Positions 1-5,551 are shown, numbered from the stretch's first letter. The stretch: 10,615 nt of DNA from Lachnospiraceae bacterium UBA3282 (GCA_002361735.1 DETS01000041.1:71022-81636); one strand, 5' to 3'. Made by a program: numbers and translations. Notes: generated by a model from the sequence alone, not told the origin.

Positions 1-6
1 AAGTTT

Positions 7-77
7 GCAGGCGTAGTTCATCGGTAGAATACAAGCTTCCCAAGCTTGGGAGGGGGGTTCGATTCCCCTCGCCTGCT
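7..77 (+). tRNA. tRNA-Gly, anticodon CCC
   Basis: A complete cloverleaf can be folded by eye. The acceptor stem GCAGGCG (7-13) pairs with CGCCTGC (70-76), and T77 is the discriminator. The anticodon stem CAAGC/GCTTG encloses the loop TTCCCAA, so the anticodon is CCC (39-41). The T arm has GGGGG opposite CCCCT around a TTCGATT loop. The 3' CCA is not encoded. A tRNA 3' end is a common integration site for mobile elements, and a recombinase-like fragment lies about 55 bases downstream. Confidence 0.96.
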
Positions 78-94
78 CTTTGCTTTTCGTAAGG

Positions 95-131
95 GTGTCC
101 CCTTCATATCCCCATCGTCCTTAATGTCCCC
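95..131. repeat. possible GTGTCCCC-type dispersed repeat fragment
   Basis: GTGTCCCC (95-102) and TGTCCCC (125-131) bracket a short stretch that reads on the minus strand as ATTAAGGAC, GATGGGGAT and so on. The right edge of the window carries a related string (ATTAGGGAC...TTGGGAT). Short GGGACA-rich repeats are known in Clostridia near REP-associated transposases. No transposase is present here, so this is a resemblance only. Confidence 0.2.
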
Positions 132-132
132 G

Positions 133-192
133 TCATTTTCCATTAAAGTTGCCCTCCGAACACACACGGGTGTAGCCGTATACATATGTCAT
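133..192 (-). pseudogene. N-terminal fragment of a serine recombinase (resolvase-like), truncated
   Basis: Read leftward from the ATG at 190-192, the frame gives MTYVYGYTRVCSEGNFNGK and then a TGA at 133-135. The YGYxRV string is the usual N-terminal beta strand of serine recombinases (typically YGYxRVSxxxQ). The catalytic Ser normally follows RV directly; here Cys takes that place and Ser comes next. GGAG (201-204) lies 8 bases before the ATG, so the start region looks genuine. Only 19 codons remain of a family that is usually about 190-550 residues. It is best read as the remnant of an element that once sat beside the tRNA. A chance short frame is possible. Confidence 0.35.
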
Positions 193-280
193 TGCATGTA
201 CTCCTTTTCATAAGATGAGTTATTGGTAATACATGGGTGTTTAGGGGTTCGGGGATACTCCCGACCTCCATCTTTTTCAT
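143..280 (-). CDS. small open frame of 45 residues, unknown
   Basis: An ATG at 278-280 follows GGAGGT (291-296) with 10 bases between, a strong ribosome binding site, and runs to TAA at 143-145. The product begins MKKMEVGSIPEPLNTHVLP and ends FGGQL. It has no membrane segment and matches no family I can name. It overlaps the recombinase-like fragment in another frame. One or both could be remnants of a single recombinase gene whose N-terminal extension preceded the YGYxRV strand and was split by a frameshift. It lies downstream of the terminator at 304-340, and no promoter of its own is clear. Confidence 0.25.
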   Translation of the reverse strand: MKKMEVGSIPEPLNTHVLPITHLMKRSTCNDICIRLHPCVFGGQL

Positions 281-303
281 ATTGTCATATACCTCCATTT
301 CTT

Positions 304-340
304 ACAAAAAAAGAGGCTGGGGTTTATCCCCAGCCTCTTG
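304..340 (-). terminator. Rho-independent terminator of the leftward surface-protein cluster
   Basis: A perfect 12-bp stem, AAGAGGCTGGGG (311-322) with CCCCAGCCTCTT (328-339), surrounds a 5-base loop. The A-run at 305-310 and the two A bases at 311-312 form a T-run on the minus strand just after the hairpin. It begins 9 bases past the stop codon of the large surface-protein gene, so it closes that transcript. Confidence 0.93.
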
Positions 341-348
341 TATTAAGA

Positions 349-2910
349 TTATTCCCAGACTTCTTCTTCAGTATAGAAGACACCATAACAATGCGCTACG
401 CCTGTTTCAATGGCTGCCTTTGCTGCATGTTCATCCCACTCTTCGTAGGAATCGAAATGTTTACGGCAATTACATGCCCAGTGAGGAACCTGCTTTTTCA
501 CAAGCGTCTTTCCAGCGTGTTCATCATTCTGATCACCTGTCTGGTTCTCATCAGAAGTCTGATCTTCGCCAGCCTGATTCTCACCAGCCTGATTCTCACC
601 AGACTGATCTTCGCCAGCCTGATTCTCACCCGTCTGATTCTCACCAGTCTGATCCTCGCCAGCCTGATCTTCGCCAGCCTGATTCTCACCAGTCTGATCC
701 TCACCAGACTGATCTTCGCCAGACTGATCTTCGCCAGTCTGATCCTCACCAGTCTGATCTTCGCCAGTCTGATTCTCACCAGTCTGATCCTCGCCAGCCT
801 GATTCTCACCAGTCTGATCTTCACCAGTCTGATCTTCGCCAGACTGACCCTCACCAGTCTGATTTTTATCAGAAGGCTGATTCTCACCCGTCTGGTTGTC
901 ATCCTCATATTCTTCGGTATAGAAGATAGCGTAGCAATGTGCTACACCTGTTTCGACAAACGCTTTTGCTGCGTGTTCATCCCATTCTTCGAAGGAATCG
1001 AACTGTTTGTGGCAGTTGCATGCCCAGTGAGGAACCTGCTTTTTCACAGGCTCACCGGTCTGACCTTCACCGGTCTGATCTTTACCGGTCTGATCTTTAC
1101 CGGTCTGATCTTTACCGGTCTGATCTTCACCAGTCTGGTCATCATCCTTCTTGGACTCGTCATCCTCTTTGGATTCAACCCTGCGGATATCTTTCAGGTT
1201 GCATGCGCTGCATACGCGGCTTTCAACTTCGATGGCAATCAGTTCAGATTCTTCTGCGTCATATGCCCACTCAGACCATGTGTGGGGTGCCAAATCTTTC
1301 GCGCAGTCGGGATCTTCGTCCTCCTTAGGATCTTCGTCTTTCTTAGGATCTTCATCTTTCTTGGGATCTTCGGTTTTTTCAGGCTCTTTGGGATCTTCCT
1401 GCTCGGGAGCCGTATAACTGCGGTTCTGTACTGCCTTACAGGACATACATGTCCTGGACTCCGTGCCTGTGCCGCCTGCGGGTGCTTTCACGGTAACGTT
1501 CCAGTCGCTCCATGCGTGTACATGCACCGCGGGCTTTTCCGCCTCGTCCGCCAGACGGTTTATATCGTCATAAGCGACCACGTTCACGGTGACTGTATCG
1601 GATACGCCGTTCGCGGTTGCCGTGATGACAGCCGTGCCTTCTTTCTTTCCCGTCACGATGCCCTTGCTCACGGTAGCTACCTTGCCGTTGGAGGACTTCC
1701 ATGCGACGTTCTTATTCTTACCACATACGGAACTCGTCAGAGTATATTTCTGCTTTGCGCCTTTGGTCTTCACGGTAATGGAATCTTCCGCGATGTCCAC
1801 GGACGTCCCCATTACATCGACACGGCAGCTCATGCTGGTGTACTCAGGGTTTACGTCACTTGCCACAGTGATATATGCCGTGCCTGCACCTACCGCAGTC
1901 ACTTTACCGTTGCTGCTCACCTGTGCAACGGACTCGTCGGAACTGATCCAGCGTACTTTGTCTTTCTTCGGCGCACTGCACTTCAACTGCTTTGTATCAG
2001 CTTTCTTCATGCCCGCATAAAGGGTTACCTGGGACTCGTTCAGCCCGTAAACAGTAAATACCTGGGACTTGCGTACTCCTTTGCCGGTAGACACCTCGAT
2101 CGTCTCCGGTCCGTAGACCGTCACATAACAGGATGTGGACATGCCGTTTGCCGTTGCCGTGATGACTGCACTGCCTGCCTTCCTGCCGCGCACCGTTCCG
2201 CCGGAAACAGTTGCCACTTTCTTATCAGAAGTCGTCCACTTCACTTTCTTTTTGGGACCTACTACATTCGCCTTCAATTTGATAGAACTGCCGACGCCCT
2301 TCGTAGCCAGGTTCAGGGAACTGCTGTTCAGCGTAATGCCCTTGTTCAGCACATTCACCGTGCAGTACGCATAGTTATTGTTCGCACGCGCCGTGATGAG
2401 TGCCGTGCCTTCCGATACACCTTTCACATTGCCTTTTTCGTCAACCGTCGCGATTTCGGGATTGGAACTTTCGAAAGTCACGTTCTTGCCCGCGCCGCGT
2501 ACAGTGCCTTTTAATCTGAAGGATGTCGCGCCGTCACCACCCACGTAGAGCGCCACCGTCCCCTTGTTCAGTTTCAGGGTGGAACGGATCACACGTACGT
2601 TCAGCGACTTCTTGACTGTCCCCATCTTTGCGGTCACCCTCGAGGAGCCCTGCTTCTTTCCATAGACACCGCCGTTATCGTCCAGATCGATGACCTTTAC
2701 GTTGGACGCAGACCACTCAAGGGGCTGTGCCGCTGTCGTCTCGATGGACGTATACTCGCCCTCGTTCATGGTCACGGACTTCTTCGTGAAATTGAACGTA
2801 GGCACGGATGCCTTTTTCGCGGGCGCCGCCATAGCTGTCATGGGGATGTTCCCAAAACAGATAACCATAGCAAGCAGCCCTGCCATCAGTTTCATGATTG
2901 TTTTCTTCAT
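349..2910 (-). CDS. large secreted protein: Ig-like (Big_2-type) domains, pentapeptide repeats and two finger-like modules
   Basis: An 853-residue exported protein. The ATG at 2908-2910 is preferred over an in-frame TTG two codons earlier, because AAGGG lies about 9 bases before it and the product then begins with a normal signal peptide (MKKTIMKL..., cleavage likely after AMA-A near residue 29). Five Ig-like segments follow, at about 35-108, 110-187, 191-266, 285-367 and 370-446. They carry the Big_2 signs: W/F-x-S-S/D-N/D, VATV, G-x-A-x-ITA. Next come two modules with H-x-W-S-x-W and CxxC (H465, C488/C491; H543, C567/C570) separated by an acidic EDPKK tract. A GE/GK-(D/N)QT repeat tract (591-620), a finger-like module (622-667), a second repeat tract (683-782) and a second finger-like module (804-849) complete it. 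There is no LPXTG motif, C-terminal membrane helix or SLH domain, so its retention at the surface is unexplained. It is last in the leftward cluster. The biological role is unknown; adhesion or surface coating is inference. Confidence 0.9.
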   Translation of the reverse strand: MKKTIMKLMAGLLAMVICFGNIPMTAMAAPAKKASVPTFNFTKKSVTMNEGEYTSIETTAAQPLEWSASNVKVIDLDDNGGVYGKKQGSSRVTAKMGTVKKSLNVRVIRSTLKLNKGTVALYVGGDGATSFRLKGTVRGAGKNVTFESSNPEIATVDEKGNVKGVSEGTALITARANNNYAYCTVNVLNKGITLNSSSLNLATKGVGSSIKLKANVVGPKKKVKWTTSDKKVATVSGGTVRGRKAGSAVITATANGMSTSCYVTVYGPETIEVSTGKGVRKSQVFTVYGLNESQVTLYAGMKKADTKQLKCSAPKKDKVRWISSDESVAQVSSNGKVTAVGAGTAYITVASDVNPEYTSMSCRVDVMGTSVDIAEDSITVKTKGAKQKYTLTSSVCGKNKNVAWKSSNGKVATVSKGIVTGKKEGTAVITATANGVSDTVTVNVVAYDDINRLADEAEKPAVHVHAWSDWNVTVKAPAGGTGTESRTCMSCKAVQNRSYTAPEQEDPKEPEKTEDPKKDEDPKKDEDPKEDEDPDCAKDLAPHTWSEWAYDAEESELIAIEVESRVCSACNLKDIRRVESKEDDESKKDDDQTGEDQTGKDQTGKDQTGKDQTGEGQTGEPVKKQVPHWACNCHKQFDSFEEWDEHAAKAFVETGVAHCYAIFYTEEYEDDNQTGENQPSDKNQTGEGQSGEDQTGEDQTGENQAGEDQTGENQTGEDQTGEDQTGEDQSGEDQSGEDQTGENQAGEDQAGEDQTGENQTGENQAGEDQSGENQAGENQAGEDQTSDENQTGDQNDEHAGKTLVKKQVPHWACNCRKHFDSYEEWDEHAAKAAIETGVAHCYGVFYTEEEVWE
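364..501 (-). repeat. finger-like module, C-terminal copy
   Basis: This encodes residues 804-849 of the large secreted protein. It matches the upstream copy at 910-1047 at 39 of 46 residues by hand count. Cys813, Cys815, His828 and His840-Cys841 are the candidate metal ligands, and all are kept in both copies. Confidence 0.9.
565..864 (-). repeat. 15-bp tandem repeat, 20 units, encoding xQxGE
   Basis: Twenty consecutive 15-bp units encode (D/N/G)-Q-(T/A/S)-G-E with no change in unit length. The first position alternates mainly GAT/AAT (Asp/Asn) and the third ACT/GCT/TCT (Thr/Ala/Ser), while Gln, Gly and Glu are constant. Irregular units flank the tract on both sides. Each unit is five codons, so gain or loss of units keeps the frame. 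The tract is probably an extended hydrophilic spacer between the two finger-like modules. Confidence 0.95.
910..1047 (-). repeat. finger-like module, first copy
   Basis: This encodes residues 622-667 of the large secreted protein, partner of the copy at 364-501. The spacing is C631-x-C633-x3-F-x5-W-x2-H646-x11-H658-C659. The copies are similar in DNA as well as in protein, which suggests fairly recent duplication along with the repeat tract. Confidence 0.9.
1051..1140 (-). repeat. 15-bp tandem repeat, 6 units, encoding xQTG(E/K)
   Basis: Six units of the same pentapeptide repeat (residues 591-620) lie before the first finger-like module. Here three units end in Lys (GGTAAA) rather than Glu, making this tract less acidic than the 20-unit tract. 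So each finger-like module is preceded by its own repeat tract. Confidence 0.92.
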
Positions 2911-2994
2911 AAGCAATCACCCTTACCTTTCTTTTTTATTTTGTAATTTTGTATATTTATTAAGGAACTTAAAATTCCTTTTCTTACCATATCG

Positions 2995-3531
2995 CTAGCT
3001 TAGTTTGTTGATCTTTCTTTGGGTCAGGATTGTTTTTACAAGCTGATAAATAAAGGCGGGGATGCCGACGAGAATCGAGAGAAACGCCTTAACTCCTATG
3101 TATATGATCCAAAACCACCATGTCCCGAAAATGGAGATTGGGATAAATGATTGCAGATAGGTAAGCACCTTCCATCCAAACGGAACGCAAACCCATAAAA
3201 GGAACTGTCCAATCCAATCTCCCAAACTGTAATCTTCAGTAAGGCTCTGCTGATAATGATACGAATACCAGATACAAATAGAAGCAATGACAATACCGAT
3301 AATAGTGGTTTTTATGAACTCGCTGCGGGAGTCAACCAGAGCATCCTTGTATTTCTGCTTCCGCTGTTCCTCCTTATTTTGGGCTTGCTGCTGTTGGTCG
3401 TGCTGCGCCTTTTCGGCGCAGGATTCGCACATGCAGGGTGTGTATTTCTGGGCGCACTCCTTACACAATCCTTTTCCGCACTTTTGACAGGTCGCTACAG
3501 CTTCCCTGTCGGGATGGTTAAAACATTTCAT
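2995..3531 (-). CDS. membrane protein with N-terminal B-box-type zinc finger
   Basis: A 178-residue protein. Residues 3-38 hold a Cys/His cluster (C3, H6, C15, C18, C23, C26, C33, C35, C38) of the bacterial B-box zinc-finger kind, with a CFNHPDREAVATCQKCGKG-like start. A Gln/Lys-rich, probably coiled segment (42-62) follows. Four hydrophobic stretches then suggest membrane helices at about 74-93, 106-126, 136-150 and 151-170. The finger is expected on the cytoplasmic side, where it could bind a partner protein or nucleic acid; the target is not known. GGAG (3542-3545) sits 10 bases before the ATG. The lipoprotein gene ends 32 bases upstream and the large surface gene starts 84 bases downstream, all in one direction with no clear terminator between them. 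This fits one operon and suggests a joint role at the envelope. Confidence 0.88.
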   Translation of the reverse strand: MKCFNHPDREAVATCQKCGKGLCKECAQKYTPCMCESCAEKAQHDQQQQAQNKEEQRKQKYKDALVDSRSEFIKTTIIGIVIASICIWYSYHYQQSLTEDYSLGDWIGQFLLWVCVPFGWKVLTYLQSFIPISIFGTWWFWIIYIGVKAFLSILVGIPAFIYQLVKTILTQRKINKLS

Positions 3532-3563
3532 GGCAGTAATACTCCTTTCACCTTTAATGATGC

Positions 3564-3986
3564 TTATTCTTGTGTGTCTAAATATTCCTGTGAATAAATT
3601 ACAGTACCGTCAGCATTGACAATTTGCATACGGATACATTTAAGCGGTGTGCCCGTCTTTTCTTCGCACTCCTTGAAAAAACCGTCTAAGTTTGCCGCCC
3701 CGTTTAAGTTGCTCAACACTCCGGAAAATTCAGCGTCAATGTCACTCTGCTCAAGTCCGGCCAACGGTATATAATCTTCAAAGATATAGGAGAACACTAA
3801 AACATCCTCACCATCGGCAGAGTATTTTAAGCGGAGCCCTAAACCGCTCTTTGCCAATTCAGCATTGGCCGCTTCTGCACCGGCAACAACTTCATCACTT
3901 TCAAGCAGCTCTGCAAGCGTGGGTTTAGAACCGCAGCCAACCATGACAAGCATTACGGCGAAAACTATAACGAACATTTTTTTCAT
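3564..3986 (-). CDS. small lipoprotein, resembling the DUF4854 family
   Basis: A 140-residue lipoprotein. The start is taken as the ATG at 3984-3986, which lies 10 bases after AGGAGG (3997-4002). An in-frame TTG at 3990-3992 would be only 4 bases from the same site. The product begins with MKK and a hydrophobic signal, then a lipobox-like MVGC with the lipidated Cys at 18. The exported part has a TLAELLESDEV segment, a core with YSADGEDVLVFSYIFED, and a C-terminal strand VNADGTVIYSQEY. That order resembles DUF4854 lipoproteins of Clostridia as I recall them; the match was not searched. Function is unknown. It is the first gene of the leftward cluster, directly behind the divergent operator region. 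Confidence 0.85.
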   Translation of the reverse strand: MKKMFVIVFAVMLVMVGCGSKPTLAELLESDEVVAGAEAANAELAKSGLGLRLKYSADGEDVLVFSYIFEDYIPLAGLEQSDIDAEFSGVLSNLNGAANLDGFFKECEEKTGTPLKCIRMQIVNADGTVIYSQEYLDTQE

Positions 3987-4020
3987 TTTCAATTTCCCTC
4001 CTCATTTGCAAAAAAATATT

Positions 4021-4108
4021 AACTATATAGGCAAATAATAGCCTTTATAATTTATTTTATGTTATCACAACAGCCTATACAATTCAAGTATAATTAAATT
4101 GTATGGGC
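4021..4108. promoter_or_regulatory. operator array of four half-sites in the divergent promoter region
   Basis: One 12-base element, GCCTATACAATT, appears four times. The copy at 4073-4084 defines it. The copy at 4097-4108 is its reverse complement with one mismatch (AATTGTATGGGC). The copy at 4041-4052 (GCCTTTATAATT) matches at 10 of 12, and the copy at 4021-4032 (AACTATATAGGC) matches the reverse complement at 10 of 12. They form two inverted pairs with spacers of 8 and 12 bases. The right pair encloses TATAAT (4089-4094), the likely -10 box of the XRE regulator gene, and ends 10 bases before its ATG. The left pair lies downstream of the predicted leftward -10 box. This is the expected place for autorepression plus control of the lipoprotein cluster, probably by the adjacent XRE protein. 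Confidence 0.65.
4059..4087 (-). promoter_or_regulatory. candidate promoter of the lipoprotein / B-box / surface-protein cluster
   Basis: On the minus strand TTGAAT (4082-4087) and TAACAT (4059-4064) are separated by 17 bases, a fair sigma-A type match. It reads toward the lipoprotein gene, leaving a leader of roughly 65-70 bases. The half-site at 4073-4084 lies inside the spacer. Other AT-rich pairs in this region could serve instead. Confidence 0.45.
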
Positions 4109-4118
4109 AGGTGAAAAA

Positions 4119-4463
4119 ATGAATTACTACGAGATCGGACAGCGTATACGAAAATTTAGAAAAGCATACAATTACTCACAAGAGCAACTGGCGGAAAAGG
4201 TCGGAATATCAACTACACATATGAGTCATATTGAAACCGGAAATACCAAACTAAGTCTTTCGGTTTTTGCTAATATTGCCGACGCCTTATCCGTGCAGAC
4301 AGACGAACTGTTATACGATGTTCCGCAGATCAATAAAACGATTATCAAACACGAGTTGACAGAAATAATTGATTCATGCTCTCAGCAGGATATGTATATT
4401 ATTTTAGACGTACTGAAAACGCTCAAATCGGCATTAGCAAAATATAAAAACCCTAATTCGTGA
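4119..4463 (+). CDS. XRE-family transcriptional regulator
   Basis: A 114-residue DNA-binding protein. Residues 6-62 form a Cro/C1-type helix-turn-helix: IGQRIRKFRKAYNYSQEQLA, then VGIS..HMSHIETGN. The recognition helix is near residues 31-39 and IETG is the usual loop after it. The C-terminal half (about 66-112) is helical and may mediate dimerisation; no enzyme or metal-binding domain is visible. AGGTG (4109-4113) is 5 bases before the ATG. The gene is AT-rich compared with pcrA downstream, and similar regulators are common on clostridial mobile elements. It is divergent from the lipoprotein cluster across the four-half-site region, which makes it the obvious candidate to bind there and control both directions. 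This link is inferred from position and symmetry. Confidence 0.93.
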   Translation: MNYYEIGQRIRKFRKAYNYSQEQLAEKVGISTTHMSHIETGNTKLSLSVFANIADALSVQTDELLYDVPQINKTIIKHELTEIIDSCSQQDMYIILDVLKTLKSALAKYKNPNS

Positions 4464-4690
4464 AGGTAAGAATCTGTAATGGCAAATCGGTATAAACAAT
4501 AAAGGTCATATTGACAGTGCTGCTTTACTCATGTTAAGCTACTTTAGCGTTGAACTAATTGTTCGGTACGGTGAGGAGATGAAGTGTTGAAAACCTCCTT
4601 TGATAAGGAAAGCCGCCATCGGTTTTCCTTTATCTTTTGTATGCGGTTTTTGCGGTGGGGCGACATAGGAGGGCGGGAGGTACGAAAGAG
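4464..4690 (+). other. gene-poor leader between the XRE regulator and the EamA transporter
   Basis: No full gene is seen in these 227 bases. TTGACA (4511-4516) is a perfect -35 box but has no good -10 partner at 17-18 bases. An open frame from 4480 to the TGA at 4588-4590 reads WQIGINNKGHIDSAALLMLS onward and ends RYGEEMKC; it has no convincing start and may be a remnant or chance. GGTGAGGAG (4570-4578) precedes ATG AAG TGT TGA, a three-codon frame. Next come CCTCCTT (4594-4600) and AAGGA (4605-4609), followed by the terminator-like hairpin at 4602-4640. Confidence 0.4.
4602..4640 (+). terminator. Rho-independent terminator, possibly an attenuator ahead of the EamA gene
   Basis: GATAAGGAAAGCC (4602-4614) pairs with GGTTTTCCTTTATC (4621-4634) with one bulged base and one G-T pair, around a 6-base loop. 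TTTT (4635-4638) follows. It lies 139 bases after the XRE stop and 51 bases before the EamA start. It could simply end the regulator transcript. An upstream TCCTT can also pair with the AAGGA in its left arm, so conditional termination is possible. Confidence 0.6.
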
Positions 4691-5551
4691 ATGTGGATCT
4701 GGTTGGTTTTGTTATACGGTGTCCTGAAAGGCGTGCGGGAGATCGTCAAGAAAAAGGCGTTGGAGCAAAACTCTACCATTGAGGTATTGTTTATGTATAC
4801 TTTCCTGTCTTTTGCCATAGTTTTACCTACGGCAAAGCAGGCAATGGGGGTAGAACCGCGCTTATATTTTTATATTGCCATGAAGTCCTTTGTGATCTTT
4901 TTAGCGTGGATGTGCAGTTTTTACGCCATTAAGCGGATGCCTATCAGTCTCTACGGCGTGCTCGACCTTTCCCGGGTGCTGTTTGCCACCCTGCTCGGCG
5001 TGATCGTGCTGCAGGAGACGTTGGGAGGTCCGCAGCTTATCGGGCTGCTTTTTGTATCGGCAGGGCTACTCTTTCTGAAATATAAACCGAAAAGTCTGCG
5101 GGAGGCGGGAACGCTTGCAGGGGAGAAGGTAGAAGCAAAGGTCGTGGTGATGGCATTTCTTTCCTGCCTTTTCAATGCGTTCTCAGGACTTCTTGACAAG
5201 CTTTTGATGCGGGAGATCACAAGCTCCCAGCTCCAGTTCTGGTATCTGCTGTTTTTGGTTTTGTTTTATCTGGCTTTTATCTTGATTTCCCGTACACCCG
5301 TGAACTGGAAGCGGGCAGTCTGCAATAAATGGGTCTGGCTTTTGAGCCTCCTCATCGTGATCGCGGACCGTGCCCTCTTTGTGGCGAACGGCATGGAAGG
5401 AAGCAAGGTTACGGTGATGACCCTCTTAAAACAGGCGGGATGTGTGGTGACCATTCTGGCGGGAAGGATTCTGTTTCGGGAGAAAAACACGGGGCATAAG
5501 CTGGTTTGCGCCGCCATCATCGTTGCCGGTATTGTGATCGGAGTGATGTGA
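4691..5551 (+). CDS. EamA/DMT-superfamily transporter
   Basis: A 286-residue integral membrane protein of the drug/metabolite transporter superfamily, with about ten hydrophobic segments and two related halves. The first EamA half ends with PISLYGVLDLSRVLFATLLG...QET (84-110). The second ends with GSKVTVMTLLKQAG...ILFREK (237-265). The P/G-x(n)-E motif before the last helix of each half is typical. The length is normal for the family (about 280-310). The ATG at 4691 follows GGGAGG (4675-4680) by 10 bases; the frame is open further upstream to 4637, but no good start is found there. The substrate cannot be read from the sequence, since members export amino acids, nucleosides, sugars or drugs. 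It is preceded by a terminator-like leader and is followed by a separate promoter. Confidence 0.93.
   Translation: MWIWLVLLYGVLKGVREIVKKKALEQNSTIEVLFMYTFLSFAIVLPTAKQAMGVEPRLYFYIAMKSFVIFLAWMCSFYAIKRMPISLYGVLDLSRVLFATLLGVIVLQETLGGPQLIGLLFVSAGLLFLKYKPKSLREAGTLAGEKVEAKVVVMAFLSCLFNAFSGLLDKLLMREITSSQLQFWYLLFLVLFYLAFILISRTPVNWKRAVCNKWVWLLSLLIVIADRALFVANGMEGSKVTVMTLLKQAGCVVTILAGRILFREKNTGHKLVCAAIIVAGIVIGVM

Noticed and set aside
565..864. CRISPR-like array
   Set aside because: The units are 15 bases with no spacers, inside a coding frame, and no cas genes are near.
498..908. Arg/Ile/Leu-rich repeat frames on the minus strand and Ser/Asp/Gln-rich repeat frames on the plus strand at 237-929
   Set aside because: These are shifted-frame readings of the same 15-bp tract, without supporting starts or domains.
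223..2514. A 763-codon open frame on the plus strand opposite the large surface-protein gene
   Set aside because: It lies antisense to a gene with a signal peptide, Ig-like domains and a terminator. It is open mainly because the 15-bp repeats lack stop codons in several frames. Its repeats (LTSLIF-like) are only the complement of the minus-strand repeats.
2908..2916. TTG start at 2914-2916 for the large surface-protein gene
   Set aside because: The ATG at 2908-2910 has the better spacing to the ribosome binding site and gives a normal MKK signal-peptide start.
2963..2983. Hairpin AAGGAA...TTCCTT between the B-box and surface-protein genes as a terminator
   Set aside because: The stem is short and A/T-rich and has no T-run after it on the minus strand; at most it is a weak processing or pausing site.
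3256..3597. A 113-codon plus-strand frame with a hydrophobic stretch
   Set aside because: It is the antisense shadow of the B-box membrane protein gene and has no ribosome binding site.
4637..4690. N-terminal extension of the EamA protein from 4637
   Set aside because: The extra residues are charged and lie in the terminator T-run and the ribosome binding site region; the ATG at 4691 has GGGAGG at good spacing and starts the first helix.
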